Source: Argentina anserina
Taxonomy: Eukaryota; Streptophyta; Magnoliopsida; Rosales; Rosaceae
Assembly: GCF_933775445.1 (NCBI RefSeq)
Contig: NC_065872.1
Location: 6,944,001 to 7,008,000, forward strand
DNA length: 64,000 bases
Direction of reading: 5' to 3'
Part shown: one piece after another, positions 21,924 to 34,700 of the stretch
Position numbering within the stretch: the first letter of the stretch is position 1
Layout of the letters: each line of letters opens with the position of its first letter
Notes under the pieces: generated by a model
Told to the model about the DNA's origin: nothing
What the model saw: only the letters and a program-made list of their open reading frames with translations
Databases searched by the model: none
Position numbers and translations under genes: made by a program

Positions 21924-23900
21924 ATGAGTCCCCTTTCTCCCATTTCATCTATCATCATTGTCGCCAATTTTTGTTGCATTTCTTTGATCCTTGCTCAGCA
22001 GCCTTATGAAGGACAAGCTTTCACAGATTGTCGCAACCCAGACGTGTCGAAATCCGTTTTTGGATACACCTGCAATGGCTTGAACAGAAGTTGCCAGACT
22101 TACCTGACCTTCAGATCACAGCCTCCTTACAACACTGTTTCTTCCATTGCCAACATGTTGGCTTCTGACCCATCTCAGCTTGCAGAGATCAACTCGGTTT
22201 CTGAGTCCGCAACATTTGCTACAAACAAGTTGGTGCTTGTTCCAGTCACCTGTTCATGCTCAGGTCAGTACTATCAGCTGAACACATCTCATGTTGTTGT
22301 TCCCCGTGATACATATCTAGTTATTGCAAACAATACATTTCAAGGCCTCTCAACATGTCAAGCTATGATAAAGCAGAACAGTAATCTCACCACAAAGAAC
22401 TTGTATACTGGGACTAGAGTCACTGTTCCTCTTAGATGTGCTTGTCCCACAAAGAACCAAACTGATCTTGAAATCAATTATCTAATGAGTTACTTAATAG
22501 CACCTGGTGATTTTGTTTCAAAAATTAGCGATCGATTCGATACAGATACAGGGAGGACTCTTGAAGCCAATGGGCTTTCAGAACAAGCGGCTATCATTTA
22601 TCCCTTCACCACACTCTTAGTTCCGTTAGAAAACCCTCCATCTAGTTCTCAGACCACACAGCCACCTTCATCATCACCGCCATCAACTCCGGCTATCTCA
22701 CCAGCTTCGCCGAAGAATTCAATGAGAACATGGATTTATGTAGTTGCTGGGGCGATTGGAGGAGGTGGTTTTGTTATGGTGATAGCCTTGCTCATCTTCT
22801 TCACCTTCTTCCGCAGAATAAGTAAGAAGGAGACTGATACAGTTGTTGTATCAGAAAGCTTTGAGGCGCTTGAGAAACCATTACAGAAAGAAAGGGATGA
22901 AGGATCTGGATCTCAGGACTTCTTAGAGCCTATATCTAGTGACATAGCTCACATGGCTTTATCCCTCAAAGTTTACACATTTGAGGAACTGCAAAGTGCA
23001 ACAGAGAACTTCAGCTCCAGTTGTTTGATCAAAGGATCTGTTTTTCGCGGCATATTTGACGGGGACGTGGCCGCAGTCAAGAAAATGAATGGCAATGTGT
23101 CCAAAGAAATCAATTTGCTAAACAAAATCAACCATTTTAATCTGATTCGTCTCTCCGGGGTTTGCTTCAATGATGGTCATTGGTATCTGATATATGAGTA
23201 TGCTGTCAATGGACCTTTGAGTAATTGGATATACTTTAAAGACAGTGATGGGAAGCTCTTAAGTTGGACACAAAGACTGCAGATTTTGTTGGATGTGGCC
23301 TCAGGGCTTGATTATCTGCACAGCTTCACCACTCCTCCTCATGTCCACAAGGATATAAAGAGCAGCAACATTCTTCTTGACAGTGACTTCAGAGCCAAGA
23401 TTGCAAATTTCGGTCTAGCAAGGTCAGCTGATGCACGAGACGGTCACTTTTCTTTGACGAATCACATTGTCGGAACGATAGGGTATATGGCTCCAGAGTA
23501 CTTAGAAAATGGTTTGATCTCCACAAAGCTTGATGTCTACGCGTTTGGGGCACTGATGTTGGAATTGCTCACTGGAAAAGAGGTTGCCGTGCTTTATGAA
23601 CAAAATGTGCACTTGTCGGATACACTTCACTCTTTGCTTAACAATGAAGATGGTGGACAGAGTTTGAGGCAGTTCATGGATCCTGCTTTGCAAGAGAATT
23701 ATCCCCAAGAGCTTGCTGTTTTTGTGATCAGGTTGATTGATAGTTGCTTGAAGAAAAATCCAGGATCTCGCCCCGCCATGAATGAAATGGTGCAGTTTCT
23801 CTCAAGAACCATGAGCAATTCACTGACTTGGGAATTGTCAAGCAACACCTCCGGCAACCAAGGATCACAGGGAGTTCTTGATGGTACAGAAACTGGATGA
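21924..23900 (+). CDS. LysM receptor-like (pseudo)kinase, LYK4/LYK5-type
   Basis: One intronless frame of 658 residues. Residues 1-24 are a signal peptide ending before AQQPYEG. The ectodomain has three LysM modules separated by Cys-X-Cys motifs (CSC 110-112, CAC 172-174) with several N-glycosylation sites. A Ser/Pro-rich linker (about 239-265) leads to a transmembrane helix (about 270-296) and the kinase-like domain (about 352-630). The kinase has AVKK (Lys386), the alpha-C Glu (about 395) and APE (523-525). It also has a degenerate glycine loop (KGSVFRG), HKD instead of HRD (475-477) and NFG instead of DFG (495-497), so strong catalytic activity is unlikely. LYK4/LYK5 proteins at the plasma membrane bind chitin oligomers and signal with CERK1. 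That role is inferred by family. The start is the first ATG and gives a good signal peptide. Confidence 0.92.
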   Translation: MSPLSPISSIIIVANFCCISLILAQQPYEGQAFTDCRNPDVSKSVFGYTCNGLNRSCQTYLTFRSQPPYNTVSSIANMLASDPSQLAEINSVSESATFATNKLVLVPVTCSCSGQYYQLNTSHVVVPRDTYLVIANNTFQGLSTCQAMIKQNSNLTTKNLYTGTRVTVPLRCACPTKNQTDLEINYLMSYLIAPGDFVSKISDRFDTDTGRTLEANGLSEQAAIIYPFTTLLVPLENPPSSSQTTQPPSSSPPSTPAISPASPKNSMRTWIYVVAGAIGGGGFVMVIALLIFFTFFRRISKKETDTVVVSESFEALEKPLQKERDEGSGSQDFLEPISSDIAHMALSLKVYTFEELQSATENFSSSCLIKGSVFRGIFDGDVAAVKKMNGNVSKEINLLNKINHFNLIRLSGVCFNDGHWYLIYEYAVNGPLSNWIYFKDSDGKLLSWTQRLQILLDVASGLDYLHSFTTPPHVHKDIKSSNILLDSDFRAKIANFGLARSADARDGHFSLTNHIVGTIGYMAPEYLENGLISTKLDVYAFGALMLELLTGKEVAVLYEQNVHLSDTLHSLLNNEDGGQSLRQFMDPALQENYPQELAVFVIRLIDSCLKKNPGSRPAMNEMVQFLSRTMSNSLTWELSSNTSGNQGSQGVLDGTETG

Positions 23901-24445
23901 GTTCTCATTCGACTCGGTAAAATTGAACTTATAGTGAGAAATTATCGAGTTTAGTTTTGTATTATACCTCTCTAGATCTCTTTTAAGCCATTGGAACAGT
24001 ATCTATCACCTGCTACTAGGAAAAGTTGACAAAAAGGGCAGAGATTGACAATAATTACCGATATTTCACGTTTCGAGTAATGCATCAACTACAATGGATT
24101 GTGAATTTCCTTGTACTCGTATTTGTAAATTTTATTCATATGGTTATTTCACTTAAGTAGAATAAATAGTGATTGTGCATTATCTTTTTTTTTAAGACAA
24201 ACGTTCTATGTTTTATAAATTTTTATATGGCATGAATAACTATTACATACTCATCCACTATGACAAAGCAACAAACAAGATGTTATGAGCAAAAACTCAA
24301 AGCTCGCATGCAGTATATAACTATTCTTTAATAATAAACTCAATTATTCGTAAAACTTACCTATTCTACGACTTATACATAGGAATAGGCAACAAACAAA
24401 CTAAACTAAAATATTGAGTTTAGACCCAGACCCAAAAACGCAGGC
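23901..24445. other. Intergenic region
   Basis: This is the 3' flank of the LysM kinase gene. It is AT-rich and no feature is recognised. Confidence 0.4.
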
Positions 24446-24835
24446 CTAAAACCCATCTTGTGAAATTCTACGCAAGGATTGTAGCTTGGCCGTCTTCAAC
24501 CTTAGCCACACCCAACCATTACCCATCACCAGCCAAGGAGGCAAACTAGCATCGGTTGTGGCTCTTCTATTTTGTTTGAATCGATTTCCATCATACCTTA
24601 GCAGATTTGAATGCGGTCTCAGAGGTAGATTGTTGTCAAGAAGTGTGGAGGTATTCTTCAATTTGATCTCACCACCACCATTGAGCAACTCAGGATCATC
24701 CTTCATGATAGCATTGTGAATCCTCTTTGGGTAAACACGAGTAAGAGAAGTTTGGGTCAAAGCAAGAGATGAGTAATTGGTTGGAAAAGAGGGGAGATGG
24801 GGATTGCAAATGGTTTGATCCATACTATTAATCAT
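24446..24835 (-). CDS. Hypothetical protein, 129 codons, possibly a gene fragment
   Basis: The minus-strand frame starts MINSMDQTICNPHLPSFP and shows no domain I recognise. Upstream on that strand there is a TATA-like agtataagaa (about 24892-24901) and a CT-rich leader, so transcription is plausible. Internal residues KDDPELLNGGGEIKLKN and PPWLVMGNGWVWLRLK are not low-complexity. It could be the first exon of a longer gene or a remnant. I cannot assign a function. Confidence 0.3.
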   Translation of the reverse strand: MINSMDQTICNPHLPSFPTNYSSLALTQTSLTRVYPKRIHNAIMKDDPELLNGGGEIKLKNTSTLLDNNLPLRPHSNLLRYDGNRFKQNRRATTDASLPPWLVMGNGWVWLRLKTAKLQSLRRISQDGF

Positions 24836-25345
24836 AGAGAGGGAGAGATAGAATGAGCATTAGACACTCCAATAAGAAGAAACTAGGGCTTCTTATACTA
24901 GGAGAGGTAGAGAAATAATAGGGTTTTACTCGTTCTTACAAATTAAATAGAGACCGCTTATTGTATTATCTTCTCATTACTTGTGTTGGCCCCTCTCAAT
25001 TCTTGAACATGTCATGATTAACCCTGCTAGTGTGGATACACCAAACTGCTACCACAACACAAGCTATGTAAGGCAAACCAAAAGACCGAGGCCAAAAGCA
25101 ACCCATGATATATGAGGGGGCGCCAAGGAAACTATATATGTACAATATATGTAGTTTGCATTTCACATACGTAGTTAACTTCTATTATAATATTTTAAAG
25201 GAAAATGTCAACCCAAAAAACAAGAAGGAAAGACATAGGGAATTTACTTTCAAAGAAAACTAATTTATTTATTTCGATATCCTCCTTGCCTTAAGGTTAT
25301 ATTTCTACTGTGACAGGGGCTCTCCATCGATCTCTTTGCCTTTTA

Positions 25346-26226
25346 GGGAAGTAAATTGACAGACCACCCAATTTTGCCCACTAATATGCCCACCTTTTTA
25401 TTCTACTGACATATGTCATTTTTCTAACCATAGCTATTGTTTTTAACTATATTTTATCAATTAACATTAAATTAATTCTTTGATTAAATATCATACTAAT
25501 AAATTAGAAAATGTTTTTGAGAGTAAAATGAATAATCATTCGGAGCTAGTAAGATCGGCACCATCGGTTATCGACTTTGCCAGCTAAAAATATTTCTGAA
25601 ACTCTACTGGGTTAGTTTTGCAGAGGTTAGAATAAACATCATGAAGAAGAATTCAATTTTCATTGGGGGCTTTCAAGAGGGGAAATTGAAAGTTAACTCC
25701 AGTTGAAGAAAATGATGGCTTGGGGAGGGGTTTTGATGCAGCGGAGGATTTGATAGCCGAAGAGAAACAAAGAGGACCAAGAGGTGAGAAGGTCATGGGG
25801 TGGAGTTGATGATTTTATAATGCTTGGGTGGTTTTATTGGTCTTGAATATCGGCAATCTATTTTCAATGGGTTCTCATTACTGCTTAGAGGAGAAGTAAT
25901 AGACTAATATGTGATGCATTGGGGTGAAAATGTTTGGGGAGGGACCTGGATTTTAGAGGGAGTGGCCGATGTGCCTGAGAATATAAGTTACAGGATGAGG
26001 TCACTGAGGTGTATAGTTGTGGATAGCTTCAAGGTATGAATTAATATAAAATATTAATATTAGAAAAAATTGTGATTTCTTATTGTTTATATATATATAT
26101 ATATATATTGTTAACCATAGTTATATCCTAGTTGAAAAAAGACAGATGTTAGTAGGATAAGAGGGTGGGCATCAAAATGAGAAAATTATGGTGGTCAACA
26201 AATTTACTTCTCTCTTTTGGCGGTGT
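25346..26226. mobile_element. Putative DNA element with about 75-bp imperfect inverted ends
   Basis: The left arm (agggaagtaaattgacagac... to ...ctactgacatatgtc) aligns with the reverse complement of the right arm (agagaagtaaatttgttgac... to ...ctactaacatctgtc) over about 75 bp at roughly 75 percent. The 880-bp body has no recognisable transposase. No convincing target-site duplication could be seen, so a Mutator-like derivative or a large MITE are both possible. Confidence 0.5.
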
Positions 26227-28427
26227 AGAGCTCAATATATATAATTGATTGTGTCAAATCTATAGTATTAGGCCTCTCTTTATTATTCTTCTGGACACAA
26301 CTGCTTTAATTCTAGTATCACAATTGATGACTAAGGTATTCCCCAATATATGAAGATTTGTGGATTGAGATATTAGAATTAAAATATGTGATTCATGCCT
26401 TGGAAGATAGCTTGGAACGCACCCGCCTAATTTGGTGATCACCATATTTTTATTATGACATAAGAGATCATATAAGCATAAAGGAGCTGTGACATATCTT
26501 TGATCCGTAATGTAATACTACCATTTATGTTACCACTAATCATGATCAATACTTAAACGGTTGTAAAAAGTTATTTTTATTGAAATCCTCAACTCATCAA
26601 TTTTTTGTTTGCAATCAAATCACAAAACTACAAGTTGGCGAAGTTGCTATACATAAAGCTTGTGTACATCATCATATCTAGGACAAAGTTGCCTTATCTT
26701 TTGACATTTCTGAATCTCCGCATCACTACTGAGTTAAAAAGAACTTATTATACTTCGAAACTGAAAAACTCCTCAGCTTTGCTTGACATATTTTCATATA
26801 AATATATGATGCAATGTGTGTAGACAATTCTTTTACTTGTGGTAGAAGTTATACAACATAACCATGTCATGGAAACTCTTATGATTGATATCAAGACTGT
26901 TCATAAGATCTCTTGAAAGGAGAATGTGGGAGAAAAAGAAAATCAGTAGGTGCTTGATGTGCAAATTTGCGATTTGATTATCTTTCATCTGTGAATTAGT
27001 ATATATTTTTAGAGCCTATTATGTTGCCATACAGGTTGAGTGCAGACCATTATCTTCTTATCTGACTATTCTTATAGCATTTAATCACCTATATTGCTTG
27101 AAAAAATTGTCCGCTCAATAGCAATGAAGATGAATGAATGATTGAAATTCTTAATATTATAAAAACACTAAATTGTTTCATTCATTCTCTATTTGCATAT
27201 AAATTCCTTGTTAGTGATGTGATTTCAGAACCCTAATTTTTGCATTTAGTTTGTAATGATTTGATTTTTAAGCAATGGGTCCTAAATTGTTTTGTTTGAT
27301 GTTAGCCAAAGAATCGGTTTAATGGTCTTCAACAAGTTATGGTTGTTGCAATCCCAAGTTTGCCGACCATTAAGTATGGTGAGGAGTTTGGTTCCTATTA
27401 CCCATTTACACACTAAAATTCTAATGAAAAATATAGTTGATGTTAGATATTATTTATTATATAGTAATATAGGTACCATTCAGTGATTCATTTGTCATTC
27501 ACATTTAGGATATATGGTTTACCACCTCTTAAAGTGGCAAAATCTCGAAGAAGTTTCGAATTACTTGGTCGTTATGTATGATCTTTCGATGTTATTATTT
27601 TCAATTTTCCTATGTGTTTTTAATATCTTAAAACTTCATCATCATCATCATCATTAAATTTACATTCTCTTGTGTGGCATTGCACTTGCATCAACTAATT
27701 TACCAATTAACTCCAACATATATATGTCATTTTAAACCCATAGTAACTTGACGAGCTGCATAGTTCAAATAAATTCTACAAATTCGAAGATAAATCACAA
27801 AGCTTCTATAAGTTCAAAATTGATAAATGGACTTTTAAGTGGCCTAATAGCATATAGGTCATATATAATATTTTTTTACTAATATAATATGCTTCTAGAG
27901 AAAACCAATAACTTCAGGATATTAAGATATAATGTTGAAATTTTATTTAAAAAATAAGATATAGTGTTTAACTTACCTTTCCAAAATCATAAAATTTTAA
28001 ATTCTATCCGAAAGTAAATTATTCATTGCGAAAATATCTCGATAAATAATCTCTTACAAGTTAATATGATAAATCCCTTTCAATATTCCATGTAAGATGT
28101 TGCCAATATCACCTTCTGTCAATGCATTGTTTGTAATTTTTAAAGTGCTCACGATTGCAGAAAAAAAATGTCATGAGGTAATTGATAATAAATTCTCGTT
28201 TTACACGACATATGCATAAAACCAATATTTATATTAAAATTACCAAATTAAATCATTATATTACCAATATGCTAACATCTTTCTTTTAGGTAAGTGGGTG
28301 TACGACTAATCAAACACCTAGTTCTACACCATTATAGCACATATGCAAAACATTCTTAAACATACCTAATTCAAAAGCCATAACTTTAACACATGCATAA
28401 TCAGATAATCAATTCAATTTTAGGCTT

Positions 28428-28722
28428 AATCACAACTTTAAATCGAAACTCAATCGCACTAAACTTTTACGGAAAACCTCTCAATTCATCACAATGAAGC
28501 CAAGATATAGTACGGATTTCAATGATTCAAAATAAACTTCAAATAAAGCCTTTAAATCAGCGATCACTGAGTTAATTGTAGTTGCAAAAGTCTCATAAAA
28601 TGAGCAAAACTTTGAAATGAAACACAATAAAGCGAGAAAAAAATGCTGATTCATCAACTAATGAGCTACATCTTGAACGAATGAGTCGATCGATCTAAAA
28701 GTTTCAAATAATTAAGAACATT
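28428..28722. repeat. Diverged direct repeat, left copy
   Basis: The segment ttttaggcttaatcacaact ... aagtttcaaataattaagaaca matches 30090-30412 in order and orientation. Shared blocks include tgagttaattgtag, tttgaaatgaaacacaat and gattcatcaact. Identity is perhaps 75-80 percent by eye. Flanking blocks before each copy (about 28230 and 29060) are also related, so the duplicated unit may be larger. Confidence 0.65.
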
Positions 28723-29783
28723 GCGAGTCCATCCGATAGTAAAATGTTTGTTGAGGAAATATTCTTATGGATGATACCTTGCGTGTGAATATGCTTAATT
28801 CCCTTAACTATTTCATGTACGATGATGCTAATATCACAATCTTTCAAGGTATTGTTTGTAATCTTTGAAGCCAAACAACAGGAGAAAGAAGAAAAAGAAA
28901 AAGAACAAGGTTTTAATTGATAATAGATCCTTATTTTCTCTTACAGTAAACATATTGCATCTTACCAATCACATGCTTCGAGTTTTAGATACAAACAAAG
29001 TTTTGGTTGTTTGAATACATGACCTTCTCATTGGCCCCATAATGAGTTTTCAAGCCAACATTGCATATACATAACACCAACATTTATATTTCAATTACCT
29101 AATCAAATCATTGTTTTACTAACATGTACTAACATTACTTGATTATAGATTTTACCCTATATTACTTGACAAGATTAGGGTGGTCAAGCAATAACCAAAT
29201 TTTTGCCTCCCTAAATAAAATCATTGTGTTAATTTTGACCATTAAAAAAATAATGTAAACAACATTAAGCACCTCAATTTATTACCTTATAGCATATCCA
29301 AAGGAATCATCACATGTGGAGCCTAGGGGAATTTTCTTGATATCATAGATTTTTTTCATCCAACTTATTTTTACATCATGCTACATGTCCTAATGCTCCA
29401 AAACCTTGAAATATGAAAGGAATATATGGAGTATAACAAGTTAACAACCATTATACAAAGAAGATCACTATATAGAACAAAACAAATAGCAATAGTTTTA
29501 TTACCAAGGAATTTCATCTCCTCATAGTTGGAATAATACCTAGATGAACTCTGCAAACAAATAAACTCACAATTATTTTTTATATAAAAAAGCTCATATA
29601 TTAATACATAAATATCGTATAGCTAGAGTAGATTTTTACCTTGTCTAAACTATGTTTACCTTGTTACTACTCAAAATTAGACTTGAGTAGATTGTTTTCC
29701 TAATTAATGGACACTTGATATCACTAAGCATTTCAAAACCCTCTAGACAATTAGCACAAACACAAGTTAAATTAAACTTCCTC

Positions 29784-29836
<53 letters not shown>

Positions 29837-29850
29837 TAATAATAATAATA
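29784..29850. repeat. (ATA)n microsatellite
   Basis: About 22 tandem ATA/TAA triplets with one aac interruption. Confidence 0.95.
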
Positions 29851-30089
29851 TTATGTACCAAAATGTATTTAAAATTGAATCAGTGAAGTGGTGAACAAAG
29901 TATATGAAAACCTAGTTCTCTAAATAATTAACACAAACACAAGTTAAATTAAACTAATCAAAATCAAATATTTGCCAAAATGTCTCAAATTGGAATTAGT
30001 AAAATAATGAACAAATTATATGAAAACCTAACTAAAGCACACATCTACACCGATCCAGCACAGATATCAAACAGTCTTAAATACACTTC

Positions 30090-30412
30090 GCACAATTTTA
30101 GGCTTAATTACAACCACCGATTTCAAATCGAAGCTCACTCGCACTATATTTACACAAAAAAACCTCTCAATTCAACATAGATATGCAAATCAAGAAACAG
30201 TTTGGATCTCACTGATTTAAAGCAAATTTCAAATCTAGCTTTGAACCGCACTTTGAAATCTGAGTTAATTGTAGCTAAGAAAAGTCTTATAATTGAACAA
30301 AAGTTTGAAATGAAACACAATTAAGCAAGAACAATTGTTGATTCATCAACTTATTGAGCTAGATCTTGACCGAAAGAGTCGATCAAACTAAAAGTTTCAA
30401 CTAAACAGAACA
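30090..30412. repeat. Diverged direct repeat, right copy
   Basis: This is the second copy of 28428-28722. It ends directly beside the coding-like stretch at 30412-30486, so the repeated block may be an intron of a lost gene. Confidence 0.65.
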
Positions 30413-30486
30413 ATGAATTGAAGCAAAATTGGAGAAGGAGTTCCAGAAAGAGCACCTGGAACTCCTTCAACATCATCTTGAGCCAT
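30412..30486 (-). pseudogene. Possible first-exon fragment of an unidentified gene
   Basis: On the minus strand an ATG at 30486 opens MAQDDVEGVPGALSGTPSPI before the frame closes in AT-rich sequence. The upstream minus-strand sequence (30490-30580) is a CT-rich leader-like region (ctctccctcactc). No downstream exon was found. The product is not recognised. Confidence 0.3.
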
Positions 30487-31094
30487 CTCCACTTCAATTA
30501 CTCAAATGAACTTGAGATTGAAGATAATCTTAGTTCAAATCACAAAAAGAGTGAGGGAGAGAAGATGCAGAGTGTGTCGGTTTGGCCTTAGATTCGAAAT
30601 GTGGAGGGAAGGTTTTAAAGCCCCCAGAAACAAAGAGAGGCTCCATAGAACGTCGTTTGTTCATTTTTGAATTGATACCAAATATACCACATTGGGCAGA
30701 AATCTCACGATCAATTTACTGGTGCATATCGTCGATCACCTGGCGTGCAATACTCTCTTTGTCTTGCCCAACTAAACAGTACGGCTATGTCATAGTGATA
30801 CCAATCCATATTTTTCTTCCAAATTAGCATGTATAGTTACTTTTCTATGCATTAATAAACGGCCACCACATAGTTATGCTGCATTTGCCTCGACATTTGT
30901 TATTCATCAAAATTAGCATAGCCTTAGCTAATCCTTGCACTGAAAATATCAAGAGGTAGTGAACTGTATCATATGGATTAAATCTTGACGCCTTTTAATT
31001 ATTCTAGAGGTAAAGATTTGGTCTAAGAACACTATTATGAACACTGTGACAAAATTAATATCTCTTGTTAGAGAATTGGAATATACGCATGTGG

Positions 31095-34091
31095 TGTAAC
31101 AACCCTAAAATTTCGAGCAGAAAACTCAAAATTTCAAAGTCGAGAAACACCAAAACAATCTCAACGAATCGAAATCGTTTAAATGTACATCGGATTATTA
31201 CTGAGTTCACAATACAACTCAGAAAACCAATTATTACAAACCAAATTTATAATTCAACATTACATAAATTGGAAATGTAATAATCCTCACAATCTCTCAC
31301 AAAACTCACAAATAAATCCTCACAAGTTCTCACACACAAATCCGCACTAGAAACCTCACCACAAGCAGGATAATGAACAACTTCGAGTCTCCGGAATCGT
31401 CTTTCAATCTCTACTAATCAACACCTGCGGAATTATCCCCTACACCATCGAATTGGTGCACCGGGATTGTAAACACAAACCCGGTAAGCTTTACAGCTCG
31501 TATGAGTAAAATGAAAATATATAACTCGCATATCAATATATACGAAAATCCACAAATCAAACAAATATAAATGCACTCATGAGTCAGTGGACGGCCCATC
31601 TGGTTGTCCCAAAGAAAAAGAAGCGCTCATGAGAAATTAAGTAACCCTTCTGGTTACCCAAATGCATTTATAATACGGGTACCAAGAACGCTGGTACACA
31701 TCTGTTACCCCTCTCGTAATACACCGCCGATATTGGATAGCCACCCGCTACCCAACATCCAAAACAATCTGAGTACCCATGAGCAGATAACCACCCGTTA
31801 CCTCACATGCAGTACTAAGGCAGACAGACTAGAGCTCTAACTGTATCGTAACTTTCGCCCGGCCAAAGGCTAGGTTCCGACATGCCAAACACGTACAATA
31901 ATCACACCTCATATTGTACAAAATCAAGTCCGAAGACAATTCAACATTTTAACAATCTCCATGTTAAAATCACGTACAATAATCACACCTCATATTGTAC
32001 AATTCAAAATCATATGCTCGATATATAATTCTCGTCATCGAGCTGACATATTCACAATAAAATCATAACAGTATATTATATAGCAAACTATATATATATG
32101 TACCTATTTACCATTTATACAATATATATATAATCTGTTATATCATATACATGTCATATTTCATAAACACGTCCGAAGACAAACGTTTAACAAACACTAT
32201 GTTAAAACCACGTACAATAATCACACCTCATATTGTACAAATTAAATCACTTGCTCATTATATAATTCTCGTCATCGAAATGACCAATTCATATTGAATT
32301 CATAACAGTATATAATATAGCGAACTATATATATATGTACTTATTACCATTTATACAGTATATATGTAATCCACTATATCGTATACATATCGTAATTTAA
32401 TATTAAAAACTCTTGCAAAATCTTGAATCTCCGCAAGGGTAGATTCGTAAATATGTGAGATTTTACTCACCTTATCAACTCAAGCGTAATTCCACAATTT
32501 CCGAAGATAATTCCTTTCCTTGATTTATCGATCACCTTGATAAGATAAGAAAAGAATTTAGAAACGTTTCGTAAACCTTTAAATGCCGTAACAGTAATAA
32601 TCTGTTAATGTTAACCAATTTCTGGTTTTACGAATTACTGTTCACTGAATACTATTCACGGTGTACTATTCACGTATTTACTATTCATGTATTAATGTAC
32701 AAATACACATCCATTATATATTCTTGTACGAGTACATACTGTTTAGGTATTTCTGTACGTATAAATACTAATCAAATATACATACCATCTCAGTAAATAA
32801 TAATTACTGAATTACCCTTCCAAAATTACTTTTTACATTTACTAAAAGTAATTTATATTTACATTTACCGCACGTAAATAAAATTTACATTTACTGTACG
32901 TAAATCACATTTTTACATTCACTGTCGTAAAAATAAATTTTACAATTTACTATTTGAATTCATTGTTCATGCGCCGCCGCACGTGGCGGCGCGTGGGGTA
33001 CACGCGCCACCTCCGGCAGGCCGCGCGTGGCGCTTGCGCGCCACTCACTGTGGCAGCGCGTGGGGCACACGCGCCGAGCCTAGGGCCGGCGCGTAGCACG
33101 CCACCGTCGCCCCATTTCTTCCCCTCTCCTTCTTCTCCGCCCTTGCACGGCCCAAGGCCACCTCCTGGCCACCTCACGCACTCACACGCGCCGCCTAAGG
33201 CGGCGGTGCTCAACTCTCCACCTACAACTCCGATCCTCCTCCAAAATCTTCCAAATCCATCCAAAAACATCACACAATTATCACAACCATGAATTGAATC
33301 CATCCTTACCTAGATCAGAGCTCAAAATGTGTCGAAAACGATTGAATCGTCGACAAGCTTCGCGCAGGAACTTCACTCGTCGATGCGGCTCCTTGGCGGC
33401 GAGACGAGGCACGGCGTACTAGAGGGTAGCACTGGAGGGTCTCGCGATGCCCCAGGGAACGGCGGTGAGGGACACAGCAGCTTGGAGGTGAAGATCCGGG
33501 TGCGAGGCAGAGGAAGACTCAGAGAGAGAGAGAGGAGGCTCTCGGCGGCGAGACGGAGCGCCGCAAGCTCGGGGTCGACTGCGGAGGAGTGGGTGATGCC
33601 TCTGGGCTAGGCGGTGTGCACCACGGCGGCCGGTCGGTGAGGTTGCAGGCGAAGCTCGAGGGAGGGAGAGAGAGCGATCGGGGAGAGAGCCGCGAGAGGA
33701 GAGAGAGGGAAATGGGGGCGGGTGAAGGGTTTTCCAGAAATGGAAACCCTAATCCCTAAATTTTCCTATTTATACTAGTTTCTAAAATCGGAAACGAACT
33801 TCCGACGTTAATAACTTCCACGTCCGACGTCCGATTAGAACGCGTCACATACTCACGAACTCGTATCGACGATCTCTACAACTTTCGTGAAGAAAGTTTT
33901 CGCAATCGAGCGACAGAATAAAAGTTGATATATTCGTTCGGAAACGTAACGTTTTTCTAATTAAACGTTCCGAGAACGTTTCCGTTTCCGTTTCGTAAAG
34001 TCGCAAACAATCAAATTCATTTTAATTGAATTTCATAACTTTATAGAATTCAAATCAAACCAATATTGTTCTGAAAAATAGGGTTATTACA
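31095..34091 (-). mobile_element. Solo LTR, copy C (minus orientation)
   Basis: The plus strand reads TGTAACAACCCTAAAATTTC ... AATAGGGTTATTACA with a perfect 5-bp target-site duplication tgtgg (31090-31094 and 34092-34096). The order of modules is as in copy B: start block, ggtaaca/gtaccc units (about 31580-31830), catattgtaca and tatatata runs (31900-32400), gtaaatgtaaa block (32620-32950), CpG-rich block (32970-33200), CT/GA-rich leader, and a minus-strand TATA (cctatttatac, about 33766-33776). It has no retrotransposon genes. At 2997 bp it is the longest copy. Confidence 0.87.
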
Positions 34092-34289
34092 TGTGGCTTG
34101 TGATCATTTAAATGAGTTTAATGCTTCAAGGCACGTTGTAGCAACCGTTATCTTTCAAACTATATTTGCCCCCACTACCTGTGTGTGCAAATGAGTTGAT
34201 GCAAATAAGTCTTATGGATACAATCAAGCCTAGCAACTTGCTAATGTTAATCGTCGTCTTGCACTTACGAAAATTAACCTGACACTCAA

Positions 34290-34700
34290 TTAAAGATTTT
34301 CAAGAGGGGCTCAAGATTACCAGAAACTATAACTGCAACACTATAGTTTCTAGATTTTATATGTGAAAAATAAGGAATTAAAAGAGAGGGATTTTACAGA
34401 AAGGAAAGAATGAATGTTTGAATGTATCAAATTTGCAGAGAACTATTTCTTTATATAGAGGTGTATTGTGTCTTTTGAAACTGACGTGACTCTTCATGTT
34501 GGGGTATAACTCTTCTGCAAGAATTACTGATTTGCTAACAATTAAATATCACTTAATTTAATATCTAGGAGATTTAATCAATTACCAACAGTCACATAGT
34601 TCGGTTAAATTCAAACTGACAAGTATATCCACCTTTTGGTGTTATACACATCTCTGCTTCTAATCAATTTTCTTTATAATTTGAAATTGTTCTAGCAATC
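34290..34700 (-). repeat. LTR-like segment of a decayed Copia element
   Basis: Read on the minus strand, a purine-rich tract (aaaatggtggaggattgc, about 34696-34713) is followed by sequence with a TATA box (ctatataaag, about 34449-34458) and a leader about 25 bp further on. This is the layout of a polypurine tract plus 3' LTR. It is in the same orientation as the gag remnant at 37439-37480. Exact ends and TSD are not resolved. Confidence 0.4.

Larger units (their letters stand above)
26227..31089. other. Long AT-rich intergenic stretch with decayed repeats
   Basis: No gene is supported across almost 5 kb. Visible items are a diverged direct duplication (28428-28722 and 30090-30412), a trinucleotide microsatellite at 29784-29850, and a short coding-like stretch near 30412-30486. 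Other open frames (for example 26605-26823 and 30582-30827) have AT-driven composition and no motifs. Confidence 0.4.

Noticed and set aside
32950..33610. Open frames on both strands in the GC-rich part of solo LTR copy C (and the matching frames in copies A and B)
   Set aside because: Lack of stops is explained by high GC content. The frames are not conserved between LTR copies.
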